Origin: a virus
Direction: 5' to 3' (one strand)
DNA: 49,399 bases
Virus record (IMG/VR): IMGVR_UViG_3300002514_000012
Span: 1-49,399 of that record
Shown here: positions 1-5,476 of the stretch, one piece after another
Layout of the letters: every line of letters begins with the position of its first letter
Numbering within the stretch: the first letter of the stretch is position 1
The notes under the pieces: model-generated
Told to the model about the DNA's origin: nothing
Databases searched by the model: none
What the model saw: the letters and a program-made list of their open reading frames with translations, nothing else
Position numbers and translations under genes: made by a program

Positions 1-188
1 TCGCTCTTATTTCCAGGTCTGTAAGGATGTAGGAAACAGTCTGTACTCGTACACTTTCTTGCTTCTTGGGAGGAGCCGATACAGTTGATGCACATAAGGT
101 AAATAGCTTCCTTACGGCTTCCATTCGCTGCCTTTTGTGCCCTCTCAGGCCACTTTTCCCGAAGCATTTGCTCGTTTGTCTTGGTCAT
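1..188 (-). CDS. Small Cys-rich phage protein (3' end outside window)
   Basis: The first 62 codons are present; the C-terminus lies beyond the left edge. The protein is basic at its N-terminus and then has a C-x2-C ... C-x4-C pattern (CINC, then KCTSTDC) followed by FLHPYRPG. This CxxC...CxxxxCxLxPYR arrangement recurs in small phage proteins and probably forms a zinc-binding fold. The function is unknown. The ATG is chosen because the reading frame opens there, five bases after a TATAATA box. There is no clear Shine-Dalgarno sequence. Confidence 0.75.
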   Translation of the reverse strand, partial: MTKTNEQMLREKWPERAQKAANGSRKEAIYLMCINCIGSSQEARKCTSTDCFLHPYRPGNKS

Positions 189-193
189 GCGCC

Positions 194-200
194 TATTATA
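194..200 (-). promoter_or_regulatory. TATAATA -10-like box, 5 nt before a start codon
   Basis: On the minus strand TATAATA is followed by five bases (GGCGC) and the ATG of the Cys-rich gene. It is preceded by TGA, giving an extended -10 (TGnTATAAT). If transcription starts 6-7 bases after the hexamer, the mRNA would be leaderless. The same arrangement occurs at several other transcription-unit starts in this window. Confidence 0.55.
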
Positions 201-229
201 TCACACAATGCCCGTCAAACAAGCCCAAC

Positions 230-577
230 CTACGATAATTGTGATTCGCAGAAAGGGTCTAAGTCGCTGCCGTCCAAAGGCTTAGGATCCTCCTTATCAA
301 CTCCTAGATGCCTGTTCATTCCGAGGAGGGCGTATCCAACAATATCTCTATAGGGATTTTCAGCAAAAGCACTAGGATCGTTTGCCAACCTAAAAAGTTT
401 ATCAAGAATCCTAGCGATAGTGAGGAGATCGTCATACTGATTGGTGTTGATGCCTTCTGGGAACATCTGGCGTAGGCACTCACCACTCCTACCAAAAGAA
501 TCGCCATAAGCCCGTTGCTTATCGTGTACAAGATCTCCAACTGCATCTCCTAATTGTGAAAATATGTTATTCGTCAT
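230..577 (-). CDS. Nmad1-like (DUF1599) nucleotide-modification-associated protein
   Basis: 115 residues. It contains the family-like pattern YGDSFGRSGE, then MFPEGI, then YDDLLTIARILDKLFRLA, then ENPYRDIVGYALLG, as in the DUF1599 / Nucleotide modification associated domain 1 proteins of many tailed phages. The biochemical role of that family is not established; it is associated with phages that make or handle modified nucleotides. Its start lies 11 bp inside the end of the upstream small gene, so the two are probably co-transcribed. The family call rests on pattern recognition only. Confidence 0.7.
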   Translation of the reverse strand: MTNNIFSQLGDAVGDLVHDKQRAYGDSFGRSGECLRQMFPEGINTNQYDDLLTIARILDKLFRLANDPSAFAENPYRDIVGYALLGMNRHLGVDKEDPKPLDGSDLDPFCESQLS

Positions 578-797
578 AATGTAATCTCTCTTCTAATTCC
601 TCGATCTTATTTAAAAAGGCTTTGCGATCCATGTAATTCACTAAAGCCATAGCCACTATCTGTCTTGAAGAGATGGACCCATCAACTAGATTAGCGTACA
701 TCTCTATTTCGTCTAAGTAATTACGCAAGTCCAAAGGTAATTCTTTTACTTTCAGTATCTTGCAAGCGCAATCATGAATGAAACATTGGATTACCAT
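567..797 (-). CDS. Hypothetical small protein
   Basis: 76 residues, not recognised. It has a hydrophobic, Cys-containing N-terminus (MVIQCFIHDCACKIL) and an acidic, helical C-terminus that ends in Glu-rich coiled-coil-like sequence. It abuts its upstream neighbour (stop and start one base apart) and overlaps its downstream neighbour, so it sits in a compact operon of small accessory genes. Confidence 0.65.
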   Translation of the reverse strand: MVIQCFIHDCACKILKVKELPLDLRNYLDEIEMYANLVDGSISSRQIVAMALVNYMDRKAFLNKIEELEERLHYDE

Positions 798-998
798 TTA
801 CAACCACACAGGTACAGGTTCCCCTAGCTCATATGATACCTCAAAGAGTTCTTCATAAAGACTCCTCAACTTTCTAGCAGACTCCCTGTACTCATCTTCC
901 TTGGCAATATGCTTGTTATACTTAGCACAATGAGCGTCAAACATTCTCTTGAACTTCGCATCCAGTTCATCTCTCTTCTTTTTAAGCTCATCACTCAT
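798..998 (-). CDS. Hypothetical coiled-coil protein
   Basis: 66 residues, highly charged (many Lys and Glu) and predicted to be almost entirely helical with heptad-like spacing, ending in VPVWL. No family recognised. Its start overlaps the end of the upstream gene by 8 bp and a purine-rich GGAGAAG ribosome-binding site precedes the ATG, supporting a real gene in this operon. Confidence 0.65.
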   Translation of the reverse strand: MSDELKKKRDELDAKFKRMFDAHCAKYNKHIAKEDEYRESARKLRSLYEELFEVSYELGEPVPVWL

Positions 999-1182
999 TT
1001 AATAACTTCTCCTTTGATTTGTCTCCAATCAAGTACGAACGCACCTCAATCAAACACGCTAAAAACCCTAATTTATAATCCCTCATCCCTTTATCATCTT
1101 CTTTTCTATGATTGTTGAAATCAGATGTCACCCTACTAATCTCTTCATCTACATACTCGATAAGCTCTGTAATAGTGTTCAT
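991..1182 (-). CDS. Hypothetical small protein
   Basis: 63 residues, not recognised. Acidic N-terminal helix (MNTITELIEYVDEEISR), a basic centre and a hydrophobic segment (LGFLACLIEVRSYLIG) too short and charged to be a confident membrane span. It overlaps the upstream gene by 4 bp, as expected for translational coupling. Confidence 0.6.
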   Translation of the reverse strand: MNTITELIEYVDEEISRVTSDFNNHRKEDDKGMRDYKLGFLACLIEVRSYLIGDKSKEKLLNE

Positions 1183-1553
1183 TTGGCTAATGCCTCCATG
1201 CCCTTACGAATAGAACTCACAACATCCTTGTACGGTTGACGAATTAGGATGGGCTCTTGATGATAGTTGGTGAACACCATTGTAGAATAGTCTTTTCCTT
1301 TCGCATCCTCAAAGCGATATGCGCTGGTGATGTATGTTACATTCAAGAGGATATCGTATGGCTCACCTTTGAGCATTACTATACCTAACTCATCATACTC
1401 AATCTCTTGCACTCTAAACTCGGCAAATCCTGGAAAATGATCTCCTCTGTAAGTGCTTAATCTTTTAATGGTAGGCCCGTCCATGCTCATAGCTAGAAGC
1501 ATAATGCCCCCAAGCACAATCAAACCAATACAAGTTCTAATTACCTTTAACAT
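1179..1553 (-). CDS. Hypothetical membrane-anchored or secreted protein
   Basis: 124 residues. Residues 5-23 form a hydrophobic stretch (CIGLIVLGGIMLLAMSM) after a short basic N-terminus, which reads as a signal anchor or signal peptide. There is no lipobox Cys at the right place. The rest looks like a small beta-rich domain. The downstream start overlaps its stop by 4 bp. Function unknown. Confidence 0.65.
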   Translation of the reverse strand: MLKVIRTCIGLIVLGGIMLLAMSMDGPTIKRLSTYRGDHFPGFAEFRVQEIEYDELGIVMLKGEPYDILLNVTYITSAYRFEDAKGKDYSTMVFTNYHQEPILIRQPYKDVVSSIRKGMEALAK

Positions 1554-1555
1554 AT

Positions 1556-1903
1556 CTAAATCTCCTGTTGTCCATAGTTACCTGTGTCCAAATTAAATTG
1601 ACTTTCTACCTCTTCTTGTTCCTCAATAACATACATATTCAAATCTCTTGCAATCCGTAGCTCAAGTCTTGCGCCCTTAGAGTGCTCCCAACCCTCCAAC
1701 ATATAAATACCTTCGCACTCACATAATTGAGGGATTGCTTTCCTCATATAATAGTCCCATGAGTGATGCTCGGGTTTACCAAGCTCACTAGGATCAAGAG
1801 GATCATGCCCTTCTTCTTTCAAGTGTTTAACTGCATTTTTAAAATTCTTCCTGTACTGGTCATGCTTCAGCCCTGTAATCATTCCGCTAATATATACTTT
1901 CAT
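1556..1903 (-). CDS. DUF4406 / nucleoside deoxyribosyltransferase-like protein
   Basis: 115 residues. It starts with KVYISGMITG and continues with a D-x2-Y-x3-F-x2-A helix, a W-x2-YM-x2-A segment, and CEGIYMLEGWEHSKGARLE. This is the DUF4406 pattern, related in fold to nucleoside 2-deoxyribosyltransferases (Rossmann-like). Phage members may act in nucleotide metabolism but the reaction is not known. The 4-bp overlap with the dCMP deaminase gene upstream fits a shared pathway. The last ~20 residues are a family-poor acidic tail. Confidence 0.75.
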   Translation of the reverse strand: MKVYISGMITGLKHDQYRKNFKNAVKHLKEEGHDPLDPSELGKPEHHSWDYYMRKAIPQLCECEGIYMLEGWEHSKGARLELRIARDLNMYVIEEQEEVESQFNLDTGNYGQQEI

Positions 1904-2322
1904 AATTGGTTTACCTCAATGCTTGCTTGTTGGAGGAGGGTTAAACCCTCACCTTTTGTATAACTCTCTTTGTATATCACCCTTTCTATACCTGACTGGA
2001 TAATGAGCTTTGCACAATCAAAACAAGGGCAACAAGTAACATATAGTGTTGCGCCTTGGGATGAATTAGTAGAACGAGCAAGTTTAGTGAGGGCGTTTGA
2101 TTCTGCGTGGAGTACTTCTTTCTTGGTCCACAATTGATCGACGCAATCAAGATATTCACACTTATTATCAAAGCCCCTAGGAGTTCCATTATATCCTTCT
2201 GATATTATTTGTGTGTCCTTTACTACCAAACATCCCACTTTCCTCTTTTCAGCATAAGACAGTTGAGCTAACTCAGTTGCCATGTTCATGTAAGTGGAGT
2301 CTAACTGTTCTAGGCTTGCCAT
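1900..2322 (-). CDS. dCMP/cytidine deaminase family enzyme
   Basis: 140 residues from the chosen start MASLEQ. It carries the zinc-deaminase signature H72-A-E74 and P99-C100-x2-C103, preceded by GCLVVKD and SEGYNGTPRGF. The latter, with the Cys-containing insert after it, is typical of deoxycytidylate deaminases, which make dUMP for dTTP synthesis. An upstream ATG would extend it by 19 residues, but the internal ATG has a good AAGGAAAAAGG ribosome-binding site and gives only a 13-bp overlap with the gene before it. It is one of two deaminases in the window. Confidence 0.85.
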   Translation of the reverse strand: MASLEQLDSTYMNMATELAQLSYAEKRKVGCLVVKDTQIISEGYNGTPRGFDNKCEYLDCVDQLWTKKEVLHAESNALTKLARSTNSSQGATLYVTCCPCFDCAKLIIQSGIERVIYKESYTKGEGLTLLQQASIEVNQL

Positions 2323-3281
2323 CCTTTTTCCTTCCGAATAGTATCCAATAGGAATTGAACGCTCTCGCGCATAGTCCATTTAGGAGACCAGCCTGTTCGT
2401 TCAGAGAATTTACTAATGTCTGGTATTTGAAGTGTGACATCTTTAGGGCGAAGCAACGCAGGGTCTTGCTCACTCTTTATGTCCATGTGAGAAGTGTCTT
2501 TAAGTATCTCCAAGAAATCACCTACCGTCATAGTGGTGGTTCCTCCAATATTATACACCTCTCCATACTCGCACCGTTGAGAAGCTACCCAATAAGACTC
2601 CATAGCATCCCTCACATCAATTAAAGTACGAACTGAGTCTAAATTACCATGTACAATCTTCTCTTTCTTCCCCATTTCGATGTCTACAACTTGACGAGTG
2701 AATGCGGTAGAGAATATATCTGCTCGTCTAGGGTTAATGTAAGTAAACATCCTAGTAACAATCACCTTCATCCCATAACAATGATAGTAGGACATGGCGA
2801 TCTTCTCTTGCGTCAGTTTAGATACCGCATAAATATTAACTGGATCTAAAGCTTGATCCTCCGTAATAGGGACATCCTTTTCCGTAACTAATCCGTACAC
2901 CTCAGATGTGCCGCAGAACTGGATGATTGGGTCCAACTCCAAAAACTTAATAGCCTCAAAAAGATTAATAGTATTATTGATGTTGTTGTTTAGGACAGAT
3001 AAAGGGTTCTTAAAGCAAGCATGAACATTAGCATGAGCAGCAAGGTGGAACACATAGTCAGGTCTTACATCACGCAAAACGGATAGAATAGCACTAAAAT
3101 CAGTTAAATCACATTCATGAACAGTAACCTGATCTTTAATATCCTCAAGATTCTTATTAGTTGCGGTGCTGTGCCATCGTGCTACTCCATGCACATCAAG
3201 CTCTGGGTGGAACTTGACCAAATACTCAGCCAAATAACTAGCACCACTTCCCGTAATCCCTGTTATTAGGACTCTCTTCAA
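2310..3281 (-). CDS. GDP-mannose 4,6-dehydratase/reductase-like SDR
   Basis: 323 residues of extended short-chain dehydrogenase fold. GITGSGASYLAE is the glycine-rich NAD(P) loop, TSEVYG carries the catalytic Thr/Ser and IYAVSK the YxxxK pair. VHGVARWHS and the NPRRADIF region resemble GDP-mannose 4,6-dehydratase (GMD), while the GNLDSVRTLIDVRDAM stretch is shared with GDP-4-keto-6-deoxymannose reductases. GMD would supply GDP-4-keto-6-deoxymannose to the ColD- and Fcl-like enzymes further right. The start codon is TTG, forming a TTGA overlap with the upstream stop, and no nearby ATG is available. Confidence 0.8.
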   Translation of the reverse strand: MKRVLITGITGSGASYLAEYLVKFHPELDVHGVARWHSTATNKNLEDIKDQVTVHECDLTDFSAILSVLRDVRPDYVFHLAAHANVHACFKNPLSVLNNNINNTINLFEAIKFLELDPIIQFCGTSEVYGLVTEKDVPITEDQALDPVNIYAVSKLTQEKIAMSYYHCYGMKVIVTRMFTYINPRRADIFSTAFTRQVVDIEMGKKEKIVHGNLDSVRTLIDVRDAMESYWVASQRCEYGEVYNIGGTTTMTVGDFLEILKDTSHMDIKSEQDPALLRPKDVTLQIPDISKFSERTGWSPKWTMRESVQFLLDTIRKEKGWQA

Positions 3282-3637
3282 CGCTTTCCACCAAAATACT
3301 TTACTGCGTATCCTTCTTCAACTAGTAAATCATTAATGCTACCTGCTTGGTTAAGGCTAAACACTACACCTAAGTATCTTCCGTACTTACCCTTCTCTTT
3401 TGTATGAACGAAGAGCGAACCCTCTTCAAGCCATTTTGTAATCACCTCAGTAAAATACTTCTTACTTGCTAATCCTCTGGCCTTTTCCTCCAAGTCCCGT
3501 GTTCTACTCTCTGGTGTATTAATTCCATACATCCTCACCCTGATTTTGTGGGTAATGTTGAAGCCTAGGTCCACGGTGCAGTCGAAGGTATCACCATCTA
3601 CAATGTGGTCGATTGTTTTGATTTTATATTGGTACAT
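3278..3637 (-). CDS. Staphylococcal nuclease-like (SNase/TNase) protein
   Basis: 119 residues. The pattern VDGDTFDCTVDLGF, then RVRMYGINTPE, then a GRYLG motif and a final LLVEEGYAVKY is that of thermonuclease-family OB-fold nucleases. The Asp of DGDT, the Arg of RVRMYGI, the Asp/Glu near NTPE and the Arg of KYGRYLG correspond to calcium-binding and catalytic positions. No signal peptide is seen, so it probably acts in the cytoplasm. It is divergent from the small plus-strand gene, with a 23-bp gap. Confidence 0.85.
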   Translation of the reverse strand: MYQYKIKTIDHIVDGDTFDCTVDLGFNITHKIRVRMYGINTPESRTRDLEEKARGLASKKYFTEVITKWLEEGSLFVHTKEKGKYGRYLGVVFSLNQAGSINDLLVEEGYAVKYFGGKR

Positions 3638-3645
3638 GAGCTATA

Positions 3646-3652
3646 TATAATA
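3646..3652 (+). promoter_or_regulatory. TATAATA -10-like box before a plus-strand gene
   Basis: TATAATA lies eight bases before the ATG of the basic protein gene, which has AGGTGA as ribosome-binding site between box and start. No convincing -35 sequence is visible. The divergent gap is only 23 bp, so this short region must start transcription of the plus-strand gene. Confidence 0.5.
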
Positions 3653-3660
3653 GGTGAAAC

Positions 3661-3930
3661 ATGAGCAACTTTAAGAAGTTATTGAAAGTAATTGAGGAAA
3701 AAGCCTCCCATTCCAGCGCAGTCCTGCACTTCAGAGCAGCATCTAGGGTTGCAAGGGGGACAGCTAGTAATCCCTCCATCTTGCAACAGTTAGGTAGAGC
3801 TATGAGGACTCATTACCAAGGGATGAATAAGAAGGAGCTTGAGGCTGTTAAGAAAGGCGAAGAAGCTCGAAAGAATCCTACCGCTGCGAAACCTGCACCT
3901 AAAAAGAAAGAAAAAAAGAAACCAACCTAA
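3661..3930 (+). CDS. Small Lys-rich basic protein, possible internal head protein
   Basis: 89 residues, one of only three plus-strand genes. The N-terminus MSNFKKLLKVIEEKA resembles short T4-like head-targeting propeptides (M-x-x-F-x-x-LL..(I/L)xE), the centre has Arg/Ala-rich helices, and the C-terminus is a Lys/Pro/Ala tail ending KKKEKKKPT. The composition suggests nucleic-acid binding. A ribosome-binding site (AGGTGA) and a TATAATA box support expression. No family is recognised. Confidence 0.65.
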   Translation: MSNFKKLLKVIEEKASHSSAVLHFRAASRVARGTASNPSILQQLGRAMRTHYQGMNKKELEAVKKGEEARKNPTAAKPAPKKKEKKKPT

Positions 3931-3940
3931 TCCCCTGTAG

Positions 3941-4017
3941 TGGTACTCTCGTCAGGACTCGAACCTGAAATCTACGGATTAGAAGTCCGTTGCATTATCC
4001 AATTATGCTACGAGAGC
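3941..4017 (-). tRNA. tRNA-Arg (anticodon TCT)
   Basis: 77 nt cloverleaf. The acceptor stem GCTCTCG pairs with CGAGAGT, ending in A and an encoded CCA. The anticodon stem ACGGA/TCCGT encloses loop CTTCTAA with anticodon TCT, reading AGA. The T arm CAGG-TTCGAGT-CCTG is intact. It should support the AGA codons common in these AT-rich genes. Its first base is also the last base of the TAG stop of the lipoprotein gene upstream. Confidence 0.93.
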
Positions 4018-4325
4018 TATGGGCAGCAGGTTTTAATGTGTTCACCGTATGAAGGGTGAGTGAAATGAATACCACAGGTAAGACATTTAGTAGCTACAAG
4101 AGAAGGATCCTCTTTTAAGAAGAAATCATGGGCTCCAAACTTAGCCTCAACACCTTCAAAGTTAGTAGCACAATGGGCATCAAGATGCTCGTCACTAGCA
4201 TAACACTCACCACACACAGGACAAGCAGGATGATATTCAGCTTGAGACACACAACTAGACATCATTAGAATCGCTGCAAGAATTAGTACAGCACTTAGCA
4301 CGATTTTATTAAAGTTATCTTTCAT
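4017..4325 (-). CDS. Lipoprotein with two zinc-finger-like motifs
   Basis: 102 residues. A hydrophobic signal sequence (residues 8-22) ends in the lipobox-like MSSC with acceptor Cys25. The mature part contains C35-x2-C38-x8-H47-x3-H51 and C81-x2-C84-x11-H96-x3-C100, a C2H2-like and a C2HC-like finger. Zinc fingers on a membrane lipoprotein are unusual. The protein would face the periplasm or outer surface, where a role in host envelope interaction or superinfection exclusion is possible but unproven. It sits between tRNA genes. Confidence 0.75.
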   Translation of the reverse strand: MKDNFNKIVLSAVLILAAILMMSSCVSQAEYHPACPVCGECYASDEHLDAHCATNFEGVEAKFGAHDFFLKEDPSLVATKCLTCGIHFTHPSYGEHIKTCCP

Positions 4326-4329
4326 ATAT

Positions 4330-4689
4330 TTAATCTCCTTTCTCTATCCTATAACTATCATCCTCAAAGTGTTCAGTTGAGAACTCAAACAATTCACTAT
4401 CCTCTAGTGCAATCATCTGGTGTAGCAATCCTCTGTATACTTCAAATGTATCCCCTGGGGTTAATAGTATCTCTTCCATTTCCTCGTCCATATCTCCCCT
4501 TATATCCGTCTCTGCGTAGCGCACAAGCATCTTACCTGATTGTAAGTAAAATGTCTCACGCTTCTTCTCATGGTAGTGCAGGGAACATCTCTTGCCCTCT
4601 TTAAAGAACAAGAGCTTCCCACAATACTCAGGGGTGTTATGAATCCACAGTTCATATCCCCATCCTTTTTTGTGATATTTAGGTTTCAT
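4330..4689 (-). CDS. Cupin-fold protein, sugar isomerase/epimerase-like
   Basis: 119 residues from the chosen ATG. The cupin 1 motif is CSLHYHEKKRETFYLQSGK (His38, His40, and a Glu near 45 as metal ligands), and cupin 2 is TPGDTFEVYRGLLHQMIA. The ending FEFSTEHFEDDSYRI is typical of cupins related to mannose-6-phosphate isomerase and D-lyxose isomerase-type enzymes. A GDP-mannose supply role would fit the GDP-sugar genes in this window, but that is inference. A longer frame would run into the tRNA-Leu gene, so the shorter start is preferred. Confidence 0.75.
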   Translation of the reverse strand: MKPKYHKKGWGYELWIHNTPEYCGKLLFFKEGKRCSLHYHEKKRETFYLQSGKMLVRYAETDIRGDMDEEMEEILLTPGDTFEVYRGLLHQMIALEDSELFEFSTEHFEDDSYRIEKGD

Positions 4690-4701
4690 TTTAATGTGTA
4701 T

Positions 4702-4778
4702 TGGTAGGATGGGTGGGACTCGAACCCACACTTGATAGATTTTAAGTCTATTGCCTCTGCCGATTGGGCTACCATCCC
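4702..4778 (-). tRNA. tRNA-Leu (anticodon TAA) with short variable loop
   Basis: 77 nt. Acceptor GGGATGG/CCATCCT, discriminator A and encoded CCA. Anticodon stem ATAGA/TCTAT encloses CTTAAAA, anticodon TAA, reading TTA. T arm GTGGG-TTCGAGT-CCCAC. The variable loop is only five bases (CAAGT), whereas bacterial tRNA-Leu normally has a long variable arm. The D arm is one base longer than usual. Identity is assigned from the anticodon only. Confidence 0.88.
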
Positions 4779-4831
4779 GTATATTTTAGCCAACCGTATT
4801 CTATTTCTAAAAATGTAGCTATGCATTATAC

Positions 4832-4908
4832 TGGTAGGACAGGATGGACTTGAACCATCGACTACAGCCTTATAAGGACTGCGCTCTAACCGACTGAGCT
4901 ACTGTCCC
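4832..4908 (-). tRNA. tRNA-Ile (anticodon TAT)
   Basis: 77 nt cloverleaf. Acceptor GGGACAG/CTGTCCT, D arm GCTC...GAGC, anticodon stem CAGTC/GGCTG around CTTATAA with anticodon TAT, T arm GATGG-TTCAAGT-CCATC, encoded CCA. It would read ATA directly, without the lysidine modification that most bacteria need for their CAT-anticodon Ile tRNA. ATA is frequent in this AT-rich genome. Confidence 0.9.
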
Positions 4909-4910
4909 AA

Positions 4911-4963
4911 CAAAAAAGGAGAGAGAGGGATGCGTTTATGAAGATCGTAAATCCCTCTCTCTC
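4911..4963 (-). terminator. Rho-independent terminator
   Basis: A 13-bp perfect inverted repeat (4919-4931 with 4951-4963, arms GAGAGAGAGGGAT/ATCCCTCTCTCTC, 19-nt loop) is followed on the minus strand by CC and six T residues. It should end transcripts coming from the AAA+ ATPase and basic-protein genes to the right, separating them from the tRNA-Ile gene. Confidence 0.85.
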
Positions 4964-5009
4964 ATAGGAGTTTCTGTACAAAGAACAGATTGCTATCACC
5001 AACCGACAG
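4911..5009 (-). ncRNA. Candidate short RNA between TATAATA box and terminator
   Basis: On the minus strand a TATAATA box (5015-5021) lies about 6 bases before this stretch, which ends in the strong terminator after roughly 97 nt. No supported gene lies in it; the longest ATG frame is eight codons with no ribosome-binding site. It also contains a small TCTGT/ACAGA hairpin. It may be an independent small RNA, or simply the 3' untranslated end of the preceding gene. The only evidence is promoter-like and terminator sequence. Confidence 0.3.
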
Positions 5010-5014
5010 CGTAA

Positions 5015-5021
5015 TATTATA
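5015..5021 (-). promoter_or_regulatory. TATAATA -10-like box in gene-free gap
   Basis: TATAATA on the minus strand, about 30 bp after the stop of the upstream basic-protein gene. No start codon with a ribosome-binding site follows, unlike the other copies of the motif in this window. It is therefore either the promoter of a short terminated RNA or a chance occurrence. Confidence 0.35.
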
Positions 5022-5051
5022 GAGCTACTGTGGGCTTAAAAATAAACAAAG

Positions 5052-5267
5052 TTATTTTTTCTTTTCCCCTTCCATTTCCATATAACGAGACATTAGAGAT
5101 GAGGAAGTCTTGGTGCGTCCTTGTCTCTTGGCTTTAACGAAGGCTCTGGCAATCCGCTGCTTCTTGCTCATGCGACCCGACTTAACATCTGCTGCCTTTC
5201 TTCGACGGATTACCGCTCGTTCATCCTCACCCTCTAACAGCTTAAGCACTCTCTTGAAGGTGTTCAT
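5052..5267 (-). CDS. Small basic protein, possible internal head protein
   Basis: 71 residues, strongly basic (Arg and Lys throughout, ending GEKKK). The N-terminus MNTFKRVLKLLEGEDE again resembles T4-like head-targeting leaders with an LxE cleavage-like site (LLE|G). The centre is Arg-rich (RAVIRRRKAADVKSGRMSKK), consistent with nucleic-acid binding. No family is recognised. It overlaps the upstream basic protein gene by 4 bp and is followed by a strong terminator, so it ends an operon. Confidence 0.65.
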   Translation of the reverse strand: MNTFKRVLKLLEGEDERAVIRRRKAADVKSGRMSKKQRIARAFVKAKRQGRTKTSSSLMSRYMEMEGEKKK

Positions 5268-5476
5268 TTTTTAGTAGACTTTTTCTTTGTAGTTTTCTTT
5301 TTTGCTTTGGGTGCAGGAGCAGGAGCAGGAGCTACCTCCTCTAAACCAAGTAAGGAACCATTCCTCTCAGAGGGAGTCCTAATTTTAGCATCTCCACGGT
5401 TAGCTTTTCCTGCGGTTAATTTCTCTTTCTTCCCTAAACGGGCTAACACATGACGGTTAAGACGATTCATTCCCAT
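5264..5476 (-). CDS. Basic protein with Ala-Pro/Lys tail
   Basis: 70 residues. A basic first half (NRHVLARLGKKEKLTAGKANR) is followed by a short acidic LLGLEEV patch, then an Ala-Pro repeat and a C-terminal KKKTTKKKSTKK tail, like histone-tail or internal-protein sequences. Probably binds DNA or RNA. The chosen ATG has AAAGGA eight bases upstream. A second ATG two codons later has poorer spacing. It overlaps the end of the ATPase gene by 20 bp. Confidence 0.65.
   Translation of the reverse strand: MGMNRLNRHVLARLGKKEKLTAGKANRGDAKIRTPSERNGSLLGLEEVAPAPAPAPKAKKKTTKKKSTKK

Noticed and set aside
66-353. 95-codon open frame on the plus strand
   Set aside because: It lies antisense to the Cys-rich partial gene and the Nmad1-like gene, with no ribosome-binding site and poor protein-like composition.
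316-546. 76-codon minus-strand frame with a hydrophobic segment
   Set aside because: Nested inside the Nmad1-like gene in another frame, without its own ribosome-binding site.
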